Below are positions 1 through 8,057 of a DNA stretch of 9,520 nt, piece after piece. This DNA comes from Tannerellaceae bacterium (GTDB lineage Bacteria > Bacteroidota > Bacteroidia > Bacteroidales > Tannerellaceae), in the NCBI GenBank assembly GCA_031265595.1, contig JAISCM010000257.1, positions 1 through 9,520 on the forward strand. Direction: 5' to 3'. The stretch's first letter is position 1. Each line of letters opens with the position of its first letter. Under the pieces are notes generated by a model. That model made no database searches and had not been told where the DNA came from. It saw nothing but the letters and a program-made list of their open reading frames with translations. The position numbers and the translations under genes are program-made.

Positions 1-32
1 GTTTATTTTTCACCATCGAAGTTTAATTGATC

Positions 33-368
33 CCACACGTAGGATAATGGCTGCCCCACGTAGGATGAGAGCTGCCCCACGTATGTTAATGGCTGCCCCA
101 CGTAGGATGAAAGCTGCCCCACGTAGGATGAAGGCTCCCCCACGTAGGATAAAGGCTCCCCCACGTAGGATAAAGACTCCCCCACGTAGGATAATAGCTC
201 CCCCACGTAGGATGAAGGCTCCCCCACATAGGATGAAGGCTCCCCCACATAGGATAATAGTTCCCCCACGTAGGATGAAGGCTGCCCCACGTAGGATGAA
301 GGCTGCCCCACGTAGGATAAAGGCTGCCCCACGTGGGATGAAGGCTATCCTACGTGGGATAATGAACG
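33..368. repeat. 21-bp minisatellite, 16 tandem copies
   Basis: Sixteen units start every 21 bases without a single slip (33, 54, 75 and so on to 348). The consensus is CCCCACGTAGGATGAAGGCT followed by G or C. The base just before CCCC is C before the seven units starting at 138-264 and G before nearly all others, so the array is a block of one subtype inside another, as expected from local duplication. Units at 222 and 243 have CATA for CGTA. The end units (33, 327, 348) are the most degenerate. Because 21 is a multiple of three, both strands stay open and would give seven-residue repeats (SYVGQPS on minus, MKAAPRR-like on plus). The array lies 65 bases past the rodA stop, so it is probably in the 3' region of that operon. 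I see no start site or upstream signal that makes it a gene. Confidence 0.95.
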
Positions 369-433
369 TTTTACAGCGGAATCAGAGAGAGGGGGATTCG
401 CCAAACTCTTTTCTAACTATGCGGGGAAAAGGA

Positions 434-1885
434 TTATCTTTCTTTGCGGGTTGCGTCTATGCGCAGGAAAACAAACAGCAGGATTGTAAATCCCCAAAGG
501 GAGGAGCCTCCATAACTGAAGAATGGCAGCGGGATGCCTATCACGGGAGTAATGCCCGTCACCATTCCTATATTGATCAATACGTGAAAAAAGAAAATAG
601 CGGCTACGCAATAGCCATAGATACGTCCGAATATCGTCTTTTGCTTTTCAGACAGCATGATAAGCCGTATGATCAGGACGGTAAATAGAATCAAAACGGC
701 TGTTGCGCCGGCAAAGCCCTGCTCCTCTCCTACCGTACAGAAGATAAAGTCGGTATCTTGCTCGGGTACATATTTTAATTTGGTTTGCGTCCCGTTTAAA
801 AAGCCTTTCCCCACCAGGCCGCCCGAGCCTATTGCGATGATCGACTGGTTTACGTTATAGCCGGCGCCGCTTGGGTCGTCTTCCAGGCCAAGGGACACTT
901 TGATGCGCATTTGCTGATGGGGCTCTAATACCTCGCTGAAAACATAATCGACAGAATACAAGAAACCAACCGAGAGCAACGCAAACAGCGTTATCATAAT
1001 ATAATGCCCTACCCACTGTTTAACAGACAGGAAAACAAGATAGCAACAGGAGGCGCCGATCAGCCCCATCGTAACCAAAGCAAAGTTTACCGGAATAAAC
1101 AAGGATACGATATAGGCAAACAAATAGGCGGCAGCCGTAATTCCCAACAAGATCTTGATCTGCAAATTTGTCCGCTGCCTGACAACAATCGCCATTAATA
1201 ACAGGATGCCTGTCTGGATAAGGCATAATACAAGCAATTCGCCCAACGGAGTTACGCCCACCATTACATCCGAATACTTCAGACTGACCACAAAAAAGAC
1301 TACAGCAGAAATACCGGCCAAGAGTATATACCCCGACATCCCTTCTCTGTACAAAACCAGAAAGAATGCCAGATACACCAGGGCGGAACCTGTCTCCTTC
1401 TGAAGAAGAATACAGAGCATGGGGAAAAAGATAATGCCCAGGCACAAGGCAAAGTTCTTAAATGTACCTAATTTAAAACCATACGAACTCACAAACTTAG
1501 CCAGCGCCAGGGCCGTGGCGAACTTAGCAAATTCGGCCGGCTGTATCCGCAGCGAGCCTATCACCAGCCACGAGCGGGAGCCTTTTATATCAGGAGCCAG
1601 AAAAATAGTAGCTATCAACAGCAGAATAACTGCGCCATAGATAAGGTAGCCGAATACGCTGTAAAAGTCGGCATCGAGCATCAGGATAACAAAGATAAGA
1701 AGGAACGAAAGCCCTATCCAGATCAATTGAGAGCCCGGACGCCCGGAGGGGTCGAACAGGCCGGCATTATCATATTCATAGCTGGCGCCGCATATACTTA
1801 GCCATCCGGCAGATACCATAAGGATGTATAGCAGGATGATCAACCAGTCGATCGTTCCCCAGATGCTTGTTTTCCTATAATACAT
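434..1885 (-). CDS. rodA: RodA, SEDS-family peptidoglycan glycosyltransferase
   Basis: This is a polytopic inner-membrane protein of 483 aa that polymerises lipid II into glycan strands for side-wall growth, working with PBP2 and the MreBCD complex. SEDS hallmarks seen: GSRSWL at 102-107, QPAEFAK at 115-121, DDPSGAGYNVNQS at 336-348 with the likely catalytic Asp at 337, AIGSGGLVGKG at 351-361, PEQDTDFIF at 374-382, and the C-terminal PLPFFSYGGSS at 452-462. The W106/E118 pair fits the residues essential in characterised RodA. It is about 100 aa longer than the usual 370-400 aa. The extra length sits around residues 205-310 as added hydrophobic segments, between the conserved halves. Its start codon overlaps the 3' end of mrdA by 11 nt, which fits translational coupling of the polymerase and its transpeptidase. 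No clear terminator follows it. The family assignment is very secure; the role of the insert is unknown. Confidence 0.97.
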   Translation of the reverse strand: MYYRKTSIWGTIDWLIILLYILMVSAGWLSICGASYEYDNAGLFDPSGRPGSQLIWIGLSFLLIFVILMLDADFYSVFGYLIYGAVILLLIATIFLAPDIKGSRSWLVIGSLRIQPAEFAKFATALALAKFVSSYGFKLGTFKNFALCLGIIFFPMLCILLQKETGSALVYLAFFLVLYREGMSGYILLAGISAVVFFVVSLKYSDVMVGVTPLGELLVLCLIQTGILLLMAIVVRQRTNLQIKILLGITAAAYLFAYIVSLFIPVNFALVTMGLIGASCCYLVFLSVKQWVGHYIMITLFALLSVGFLYSVDYVFSEVLEPHQQMRIKVSLGLEDDPSGAGYNVNQSIIAIGSGGLVGKGFLNGTQTKLKYVPEQDTDFIFCTVGEEQGFAGATAVLILFTVLIIRLIMLSEKQKTIFGRIYGYCVAAIFFFHVLINIGMVTGITPVIGIPLPFFSYGGSSLWGFTILLFVFLRIDATRKER

Positions 1886-3728
1886 TTCTTGGTAGTATGG
1901 CTGTATTTATGATCGATTCTTCCAGGTATTGGTCGCCATCCTGAATCTTTCCATACAGGTATTTCTGTAGCATTAGTTTAGCTATCGGAACGGCATACGT
2001 AGCGCCGAAGCCTGCGTTTTCTACAAGTACGGAGATAGCTACCTTCGGATTCTCATACGGAGCAAATCCCATGAAGATGGAATGGTCTTTCCCATGCGGG
2101 TTTTCCGAGGTGCCTGTCTTACCGCAAACGGCAATATCGGGAAGCGCCACCCGGCGGCAGGTTCCGCCTGTTACGGCATTGCGCATACCTTCGGCCAGAT
2201 AGGCGTAATGCCTTGCATCTACTGTAGCATAGCGCCTTTCTGTATAAAGAGAGTCTAACTGCCCGTTTTCAATCGACTTCACTACATGAGGGGTATAGAA
2301 GTAGCCCCTGTTGGCGATTGTAGAAGCCAGGTTGCATATCTGGAGGGGAGTAGCCAATACTTCGCCCTGCCCTATGGCAATAGATATAATCGTGCTCGAC
2401 GACCAGCGGCTTTTATAAAACTTATCATACATTTTACTGGTAGGGATGGAGCCTCCTTTCTCGCCGGGCAGGTCAAGGCCTAACGGGCGTCCGTAGCCCA
2501 TGCTCAACATGTGATCGCGCCAAACGTCGAACCCATCCTGCACGGAGGGATAACGCTTGCGGCTGTCTATCATATCACGTAATCCCCAACAGAAAAAGGC
2601 ATTGCAGGAAGTGGCAATGGCAGGCACTAAATTTAATGGCGAGAAATGACCGTGGCAGGCCGGCTTGCCTCCCAATACCGGATAGCCATGTCCGCAGGAA
2701 TACATTGTTTCGGGAGTAATAACTTCTTCCTGAAGAAAGATAAGCCCCATAGCCGGCTTGAAGGTAGAGCCCGGAGGGTAGCTGGCCATGATAGCCCTGT
2801 CGAAAAGAGGCTTCAGCGGATCGCTTTCAAGCAGGGCATGATTTCTTCCGCGCTGCCGGCCTACAAGCATATTGGGGTCGTAGGTAGGCGTAGATACCAT
2901 ACAGAGCACTTCGCCTGTAGAGGGTTCGATCATAACGATGCTACCCAGTTTGTTTTGCATGAGTTTCTCGCCGTAAGCCTGCAAATCCATATCCAGCGAA
3001 AGGGTCAGGTTCTTTCCCGAAACAGGCGCTACGTCGTATTTACCGTCTTCGTATTTACCTTTTATCCGGCCATGGGCGTCGCGGAGCAGTATCTCCGTTC
3101 CTTTTTCTCCCCTCAGCGCTTCTTCGTAAGAACGTTCTATGCCGGAACGGCCGGAGTTGTCGCCCTGCACATAGTAGCTGTTTTGTTCAATATCCCGCTT
3201 GTTCACCTGCCCGATATTCCCTAATACATGGGCGGCATAAGGATACTCATATTCGCGGATGGTACGGTTCTGGATATAAAAGCCGGGGAACTTATACAGC
3301 TTTTCCTGCAATACGCCGTAGTCCTGGGCGGAAAGCTGATTCATAAACACCTGCGGAACGTAGGAAGAATACCCCGGATTCAGGCGGCGGTTCTTGATAT
3401 CGACGATGCGTTTAATAAACAGCTCTTTTGTGATGCCTACCGTAGTACAGAAGTCGAGCGTGTCGAACGGTTTGATTTCACGCATGATCAGCATCACGTC
3501 GTAGGCTTGTTGATTAAACACCAGCAGCTTATCATTCCGGTCGTAGATCATGCCGCGCGAAGGATAGAGCGTTTTCTTCAGGAAGGCATTGCTATCGGCC
3601 CACGATTTATATTCATTCTCTATTACCTGAAGATAAAACAGGCGGATAATAAAGATAATAACCACCAGTATAACGGCTCCCGAAAGAATATAGCGTCTGT
3701 TCTCGTATGCGTATTTCGTATTAGTCAT
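1875..3728 (-). CDS. mrdA: Penicillin-binding protein 2 (elongasome transpeptidase)
   Basis: This class B PBP crosslinks peptidoglycan in side-wall elongation and partners RodA. I chose the start at 3728, giving 617 aa. That ATG overlaps the mreD stop as ATGACTAA, matching the ATGAATAA at the mreC/mreD junction. An in-frame upstream ATG at 3761 would add 11 residues but overlap mreD by 41 nt. Residues 13-33 form a membrane anchor after a basic N-terminus. The PBP dimerisation region follows, with the typical SRGMIYDRN at 57-65 and a pedestal region to about 240. The transpeptidase domain carries all three active-site motifs: STFK at 321-324 (nucleophile Ser321), SCN at 374-376 and KTG at 537-539. 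The stretch SGRSGIERSYEEALRG at about 192-207 is also typical of PBP2. Length is normal for the family. The enzyme is the expected beta-lactam target of the Rod complex. No damage is visible. Confidence 0.96.
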   Translation of the reverse strand: MTNTKYAYENRRYILSGAVILVVIIFIIRLFYLQVIENEYKSWADSNAFLKKTLYPSRGMIYDRNDKLLVFNQQAYDVMLIMREIKPFDTLDFCTTVGITKELFIKRIVDIKNRRLNPGYSSYVPQVFMNQLSAQDYGVLQEKLYKFPGFYIQNRTIREYEYPYAAHVLGNIGQVNKRDIEQNSYYVQGDNSGRSGIERSYEEALRGEKGTEILLRDAHGRIKGKYEDGKYDVAPVSGKNLTLSLDMDLQAYGEKLMQNKLGSIVMIEPSTGEVLCMVSTPTYDPNMLVGRQRGRNHALLESDPLKPLFDRAIMASYPPGSTFKPAMGLIFLQEEVITPETMYSCGHGYPVLGGKPACHGHFSPLNLVPAIATSCNAFFCWGLRDMIDSRKRYPSVQDGFDVWRDHMLSMGYGRPLGLDLPGEKGGSIPTSKMYDKFYKSRWSSSTIISIAIGQGEVLATPLQICNLASTIANRGYFYTPHVVKSIENGQLDSLYTERRYATVDARHYAYLAEGMRNAVTGGTCRRVALPDIAVCGKTGTSENPHGKDHSIFMGFAPYENPKVAISVLVENAGFGATYAVPIAKLMLQKYLYGKIQDGDQYLEESIINTAILPRNVL

Positions 3729-4233
3729 TCCGCTGTTTATCCAAATTAAATGATTCAACAATACAAATCAGAAGTGTAGTGGTGAACACACTTGCTACAA
3801 TACGGATCAGGAGGAAGAGGGGATCGAACAGCGTTAGTGATTCTATTATAAACAACGTAACATGATGCAACACCACCAATACAAGCACATACCTGAAAAA
3901 GCCCCCATGCCCGAATGTAGTAAAGGAAGGAGAGATGCCACCCGGCAATTCATCGCCCATCAAAACCTTGATAACAGCCGGACGCACAAATCCAACAAAC
4001 GTACAGGCAGCAGCGTGCATACCCGGCGTATTAGAGAATATATCAATAATAAGCCCCAGCAAAAAGGACAGAGAAGTGACGCGCGCCGAGGTAAACCCTA
4101 CCGGCATCTTTACAATAAAATAAAGATAGAGAAAGGGAGTAACCAGGCGGAGGAAATGGATATCGTTCAGGATAAGCACCTGTATCAATACCAAGGCTAC
4201 AAAATAGGTAATTCCTTTTACAACATTATTCAT
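3721..4233 (-). CDS. mreD: MreD, rod-shape-determining membrane protein
   Basis: This is a small integral membrane protein of 170 aa that links MreC to the rest of the elongasome. It is almost entirely hydrophobic, with likely membrane segments near residues 5-23, 28-42, 50-66, 71-91, 113-132 and 139-160. The one recognisable family motif is GLIIDIFSNTPGMHAAA at 60-76, which matches the G-x-x-x-D plus following G-x-x-A pattern of MreD between two helices. MreD is poorly conserved overall, so the call leans on this motif, on size and topology, and on position between mreC and mrdA. Its ATG overlaps the mreC stop as ATGAATAA (8 nt), and its own stop overlaps the mrdA start in the same way. Translational coupling along mreC-mreD-mrdA is therefore likely. 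Confidence 0.92.
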   Translation of the reverse strand: MNNVVKGITYFVALVLIQVLILNDIHFLRLVTPFLYLYFIVKMPVGFTSARVTSLSFLLGLIIDIFSNTPGMHAAACTFVGFVRPAVIKVLMGDELPGGISPSFTTFGHGGFFRYVLVLVVLHHVTLFIIESLTLFDPLFLLIRIVASVFTTTLLICIVESFNLDKQRND

Positions 4234-5080
4234 CTCCCTGTGCCTCCCGCTCTATCGCCCATTGTTTTTCCTGACGGAAATTACGTATTACCATCACATT
4301 CGTTAAACGCTGGAAGTCTGTGGCCAGCTCTATTTTCAATGAGTTGAAATTGTCGTCGCGCTGCCTTTCAAAGGAAGAAACAAATCCAACCAGGATACCT
4401 TCGGGGAAGATGGCCGAATAGCCGCTTGTAACGATCGTGTCGCCAAGCTGAAACTGCACATGCCTCGGAAGTTCGTCCAGATTGGCATACCGGGCGCTGC
4501 GCCCATTCCAGCTTAATGAACCGATGTGGTTGCTTCCCGCCACCTTGCAACTCAGGTTGAATTTTGTATTAAGCAGGGGCAATACCACAGAGTAGTAATC
4601 GGAAACAGTAGACACAACGCCTACTACCCCCGTTTCGGAAACAACGCCCATATCGAGCAATACGCCGTCTTTCCGGCCTTTATTCAGGGTGATATAATTA
4701 GAAAGATAGGTTACGCTGTTGTTTATCACTTTGGCTGTTGTAAAGTCGTAGGGAAAGAAGCGGACGCTGTCATTTACAAACGCGCGGAATACGGCCGTAT
4801 CCGCTTTCATAGACTCTACCATATCTTTCATTCGCAACAGTTCCATTTCAAGCTTGCCGTTGCGCTCAAGAAGGTCTTTATTCTTTTCGCGTAAATTCAG
4901 ATAAGAAGTAGCCGCACCTGTAACCGATACAATATTCGCTGTTATTATATTTGCCGTACTGAACATGATGCTCTGCTGATAGGCGCTATTACGATAGATC
5001 AGGGCTACAGATACAAACTCAAGTAATATAAATAGAAACCAATGTCTCTTTCTGATAAGAAAGTCAAGCAGTTTGCGCAT
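4226..5080 (-). CDS. mreC: MreC, rod-shape-determining periplasmic scaffold
   Basis: This is a bitopic inner-membrane protein of 284 aa whose periplasmic part binds and activates PBP2. Seen in order: a basic N-terminus (RKRH at 10-13), one membrane helix at about 14-30, and a charged heptad-like coiled coil at about 60-95 (LREKNKDLLERNGKLEMEL). A beta-rich domain follows from about 114 to 258, with the family signatures GRKDGVLLDMGVVSETGVVG at 135-154, then LLNTKFNLSCKV and IFPEGILVGFV. Length is normal. It starts 33 nt after mreB and overlaps mreD. The linker before it carries a short 7-bp repeat, noted separately. I see nothing truncated or unusual in the protein. Confidence 0.95.
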   Translation of the reverse strand: MRKLLDFLIRKRHWFLFILLEFVSVALIYRNSAYQQSIMFSTANIITANIVSVTGAATSYLNLREKNKDLLERNGKLEMELLRMKDMVESMKADTAVFRAFVNDSVRFFPYDFTTAKVINNSVTYLSNYITLNKGRKDGVLLDMGVVSETGVVGVVSTVSDYYSVVLPLLNTKFNLSCKVAGSNHIGSLSWNGRSARYANLDELPRHVQFQLGDTIVTSGYSAIFPEGILVGFVSSFERQRDDNFNSLKIELATDFQRLTNVMVIRNFRQEKQWAIEREAQGDE

Positions 5081-5087
5081 AATTAAT

Positions 5088-5110
5088 TGTCAACCATCAA
5101 CTGTCAACTG
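5088..5110. repeat. Three 7-bp repeats between mreB and mreC
   Basis: The linker holds TGTCAAC, CATCAAC and TGTCAAC back to back, followed by TG. It occupies most of the 33-nt gap and would lie in the operon mRNA just before the mreC start. Short repeats of this type are, from general familiarity, common between genes in Bacteroidales. They may have no function beyond spacing. Confidence 0.7.
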
Positions 5111-5113
5111 TTT

Positions 5114-6133
5114 TCATCGTATAAGAAAATTAAACTTTTCTATGTTTTTCAGCGCTACGCCGGTTCCTTTTGCCACAGCATGTAAAGGGTCTTCGGCCAC
5201 ATGAAAGGGGATATTTATTTTTTCCGTCAAACGTTTGTCGAGGCCTCTCATTAACGCGCCTCCGCCTGCCAGGTAAATACCGTTGTGTACGATGTCGGCA
5301 TATAGTTCGGGAGGCGTCGTCTCCAAGGCGCTCAGGATGGCGGCTTCCATTTTCGAAAGAGACTTTTCCAGACAGTGGGCTATCTCCTGGTAAGAGACGG
5401 AGACTTCCATCGGCAAGGCTGTCATCTGGTTAGGGCCATGCACCACATAGTCTTCCGGGGGATTATCCAGGAAGGTCAGGGCAGAGCCTACATTGATCTT
5501 TATCTGCTCGGCCGTGCGCTCGCCTACTTTCACATTATGCTGCCGGCGCATGTATTCCATTATATCGGCGGTCAGGTCGTCGCCGGCTATACGAATGGAT
5601 TTGTTCGATACGATACCTCCCAGTGATATTACGGCTATTTCGGTTGTGCCGCCGCCTATATCTACTACCATATTTCCTTCGGGAGCCTCTACGTCTATAC
5701 CGATACCGATAGCGGCCGCCATGGGTTCATAGATCATATATACATCGCGCCCGCCGGCATGTTCGGCCGAGTCGCGCACGGCGCGAAGCTCTACTTCCGT
5801 ACTGCCCGATGGAATACATACCACGATACGCAACGAAGGCGAAAACCAGTGGCTCTTCGACCCGATCATCTTTATCATGCCGCGTATCATTTGCTCGGCG
5901 GCAAAGAAATCGGCTATCACGCCATCCCGTAACGGACGGATCGTGCGAATATCTTCGTGTGTCTTACCGTGCATCTGGCGCGCCTTCTCGCCTACCGCCA
6001 GTACTTTATCCGTGCGCCTGTCTAAGGCTACTACCGATGGCTCGTCTACCACAATCTTTCCATTACTTATAATAATGGTATTAGCCGTGCCCAGGTCCAT
6101 CGCTATTTCTTGTGTAAAAGAAAATAATCCCAT
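5114..6133 (-). CDS. mreB: MreB, bacterial actin homologue
   Basis: This cytoplasmic, membrane-associated actin-fold ATPase of 339 aa forms short filaments that steer side-wall synthesis. The actin-superfamily nucleotide-binding motifs are all present: phosphate-1 DLGTANT at 13-19, phosphate-2 DIGGGTTEIAV at 158-168, and the adenosine motif LAGGGALMRGLD at 288-299. The stretch IYEPMAAAIG at 134-143 holds the conserved Glu136 expected to position the hydrolytic water. The N-terminal MGLFSF is short and hydrophobic, consistent with direct membrane contact. Length and composition are normal. It follows purH by 14 nt and precedes mreC by 33 nt, so it is the first cell-shape gene of the operon. 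I see no promoter in the 14-nt gap. An internal promoter within the purH coding region cannot be excluded by eye. Confidence 0.98.
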   Translation of the reverse strand: MGLFSFTQEIAMDLGTANTIIISNGKIVVDEPSVVALDRRTDKVLAVGEKARQMHGKTHEDIRTIRPLRDGVIADFFAAEQMIRGMIKMIGSKSHWFSPSLRIVVCIPSGSTEVELRAVRDSAEHAGGRDVYMIYEPMAAAIGIGIDVEAPEGNMVVDIGGGTTEIAVISLGGIVSNKSIRIAGDDLTADIMEYMRRQHNVKVGERTAEQIKINVGSALTFLDNPPEDYVVHGPNQMTALPMEVSVSYQEIAHCLEKSLSKMEAAILSALETTPPELYADIVHNGIYLAGGGALMRGLDKRLTEKINIPFHVAEDPLHAVAKGTGVALKNIEKFNFLIR

Positions 6134-6147
6134 TTGCTTGCAATCAA

Positions 6148-7671
6148 TTAATGTTTAAAATGACGGATACCCGTCTTCATCATCGCTAAACCGTGTTCGT
6201 CACAATACGCAACCGACAATTTATCGTTTATCGACCCGCCCGGCTGTATAATGGCCGTGATCCCTGCATGGTGTGCTATCTCTACACAGTCGGGGAAGGG
6301 GAAAAACGCATCCGAAGCCATTACGGCGCCATTCAGATCGAACCCGAACGAACGGGCTTTTTCAATGGCCTGTTTCAGCGCATCCACGCGCGAGGTCTGC
6401 CCAACTCCGCTGGCGCAAAGTTGTTGATCCTTCACCAGCGTGATCGCGTTCGACTTGCTGTGCTTTACCAGTTTATTGGCAAACAGCAAATCGGCTACTT
6501 CTTGCGCGGCAGGTTGTTTTTCCGTCATCGGTTCCAGATCGCCGGCGGCCTGGATACTCAGGTCTTTGTCTTGCATCAACACGCCATTCAATAGAGAACG
6601 GTATTGTACGGCAGGCGCTTTCGCCTCTTTACGGATAAGTATGATACGGTTTTTCTTTTGCATCAACACTTCCAGGGCGTCCGTGTCGTAATCGGGGGCG
6701 ATAATTACCTCGAAGAAGATTTTATTGATCTCTTCTGCTACTTCCTTATTAATAGCAACATTGGTAATTAATATGCCGCCAAAAGCGGATACAGGGTCGC
6801 CTGCCAGCGCATCTTTCCAGGCTTCCGTTACGGAAGTACGTGAAGCAATGCCGCAGGCATTCGTGTGTTTCAATATGGCAAAAGTCAACTCGTCAAATTC
6901 ATCTATCAGGGTTACTGCCGAATCAATATCGAGTAAGTTATTATACGAAATCTCTTTTCCATGTATCTGATCGAATACGTCATTGAACTTACCGAAGAAC
7001 AGCGCCTTCTGGTGTGGATTCTCTCCATAGCGCAGGTGCATCGGTTCGTCTACAGCCACCCGGAAAGTAGAGCCTTCTCCATTATCGAAGTAATTAAAAA
7101 TAGCTGTATCGTAGCCCGAAGAAACGGCAAATGCTTCTTTGGCAAACCAGCGGCGGTCTTCCAGCGTAGTTTCGGCGCCTTTCTCTTCCAGTATATGCAA
7201 TAAAGGCGAGTATTGGGCTTTCGATGCTATGATCACCACATCTTTATAGTTTTTGGCGGCTGCACGTATCAGGGAGATGCCGCCTATATCTATTTTCTCT
7301 ATAATTTCCTGTTCTGTTGCGCCAGAGGCAACTGTTTCTGCAAAAGGATACAAGTCTACAATCACCAGGTCTGTTTCCGGGATTGCATATTCTGCCAGTT
7401 GCTCTTCATCCGTTGCATTGTCACGACGGGCAAGTATGCCGCCAAACACTTTCGGATGAAGCGTCTTAACCCGTCCGCCTAAAATAGAGGGATAGCCCGT
7501 AAGTTCTTCTACGGCTTCGCAAGGCAAACCTAACGACTCTATAAATGCCTGGGTTCCGCCGGTAGAAACAAAACTGACGCCCTCTTCATGAAGCTTCTTC
7601 ACTATTTCATCCAACCCTTCCTTATGATAAACAGAGACTAAGGCACGTCTCATTCGCTTCGATGCTGTCAT
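6148..7671 (-). CDS. purH: Bifunctional AICAR transformylase / IMP cyclohydrolase
   Basis: PurH catalyses the last two steps of de novo IMP synthesis: formylation of AICAR with 10-formyl-THF, then ring closure of FAICAR to IMP. It is a soluble cytoplasmic enzyme. The N-terminal MGS-like cyclohydrolase domain (about 1-145) shows FVSTGGT at 34-40 and GGRVKTLHPKVFGGIL at 65-80. The C-terminal transformylase domain shows RYGENPHQ at 214-221, LKHTNACGIA at 267-276 with the catalytic Lys268-His269 pair, DPVSAFGG at 292-299 and DAFFPFPDCVE at 454-464. Length is 507 aa, normal for the family. The ATG at 7671 is preceded by an AT-rich leader and by a likely promoter about 40 nt upstream. It is the first gene of the operon, ending 14 nt before mreB, which ties purine synthesis to cell-wall elongation at the transcript level. 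Confidence 0.98.
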   Translation of the reverse strand: MTASKRMRRALVSVYHKEGLDEIVKKLHEEGVSFVSTGGTQAFIESLGLPCEAVEELTGYPSILGGRVKTLHPKVFGGILARRDNATDEEQLAEYAIPETDLVIVDLYPFAETVASGATEQEIIEKIDIGGISLIRAAAKNYKDVVIIASKAQYSPLLHILEEKGAETTLEDRRWFAKEAFAVSSGYDTAIFNYFDNGEGSTFRVAVDEPMHLRYGENPHQKALFFGKFNDVFDQIHGKEISYNNLLDIDSAVTLIDEFDELTFAILKHTNACGIASRTSVTEAWKDALAGDPVSAFGGILITNVAINKEVAEEINKIFFEVIIAPDYDTDALEVLMQKKNRIILIRKEAKAPAVQYRSLLNGVLMQDKDLSIQAAGDLEPMTEKQPAAQEVADLLFANKLVKHSKSNAITLVKDQQLCASGVGQTSRVDALKQAIEKARSFGFDLNGAVMASDAFFPFPDCVEIAHHAGITAIIQPGGSINDKLSVAYCDEHGLAMMKTGIRHFKH

Positions 7672-7709
7672 CTTTTATTTCTATGATTTACATTATTGAT
7701 TTTAAAGTA

Positions 7710-7717
7710 CAAAAATA
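7710..7717 (-). promoter_or_regulatory. Likely -7 box for the purH-mre-rodA operon
   Basis: Read on the minus strand, these bases are TATTTTTG, an exact match to the Bacteroidota -7 consensus TAnnTTTG. The box lies about 40 nt upstream of the purH start, leaving a leader of roughly 30 nt. The -33 region around 7737-7742 has no clear TTTG, only CTTTAA, so this half is weak. It is the only box of this kind I found in the leader. Confidence 0.6.
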
Positions 7718-7739
7718 GATAATTATTTCTATTTACTTA

Positions 7740-7885
7740 AAGATGAGAATAAAAAAACTTAAAAAAACTGCGTATCAACCAGGCAAGACTAATGTTGAAA
7801 GGTATTATCCATCTATATTTCAGTTATTTATTACGGTAATATGTAAAAGCGCTTACGGAAAAAAAAAGAATATTTTTCGTGCTTT
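7740..7885. other. AT-rich spacer with no gene seen
   Basis: This stretch separates the purH promoter from the large inverted repeat. It is AT-rich with A-tracts at 7749-7767 and 7859-7869. One near-palindrome, GTAAAAGCGCTTAC, lies at 7843-7856. A 61-codon open frame at 7743-7928 has no recognisable features and runs into the inverted repeat, so I do not call it a gene. Confidence 0.6.
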
Positions 7886-7992
7886 CGCCTGCCTGCTTCT
7901 TTTGAACAGGAAAATTCCTCCCTGCTAAACTACTTTTTCATTTCTCCTTTCAGCTTTCAGTTTCGCCGCAAGCGCTTGGTTTACAAAACAAA

Positions 7993-8017
7993 AGGCTGAA
8001 AGATGACGTTTCAGCCT
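7993..8017. repeat. Hairpin nested in the left arm
   Basis: AGGCTGAAA at 7993-8001 and TTTCAGCCT at 8009-8017 are perfect reverse complements around the 7-base loop GATGACG. The matching part of the right arm (8204-8225) keeps a shorter 6-bp version, CTGAAA/TTTCAG. Each arm can therefore fold on itself as an alternative to pairing with the other arm. Confidence 0.75.
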
Positions 8018-8057
8018 GCTTTCAGCCTTTACAAACCGGCAAAAAAAGAAAAAAAAA

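Noticed and set aside
3..332. 109-codon minus-strand frame made of SYVGQPS-type repeats
   Set aside because: It starts at a GTG inside a repeat unit, is closed upstream by a stop at 345-347, is not in frame with rodA, and is nearly all minisatellite. Open frames are expected from a 21-bp unit.
47..688. 213-codon plus-strand frame beginning in the repeat array
   Set aside because: Its second half runs antisense through rodA and its first half is repeat; no domain is recognisable.
3729..3761. Upstream in-frame start for mrdA
   Set aside because: It would overlap mreD by 41 nt and add a poor N-terminus; the start at 3728 gives the same 8-nt overlap as the neighbouring junction.
7743..7928. 61-codon plus-strand frame in the divergent intergenic region
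   Set aside because: Lysine-rich and low complexity at its start, no recognisable motif, no promoter, and it ends inside the inverted repeat.
7847..7977. Two AAGCGCTT palindromes (7847-7854 and 7970-7977)
   Set aside because: Only eight bases each, unlike flanks and no matching position in the inverted repeat; probably chance.
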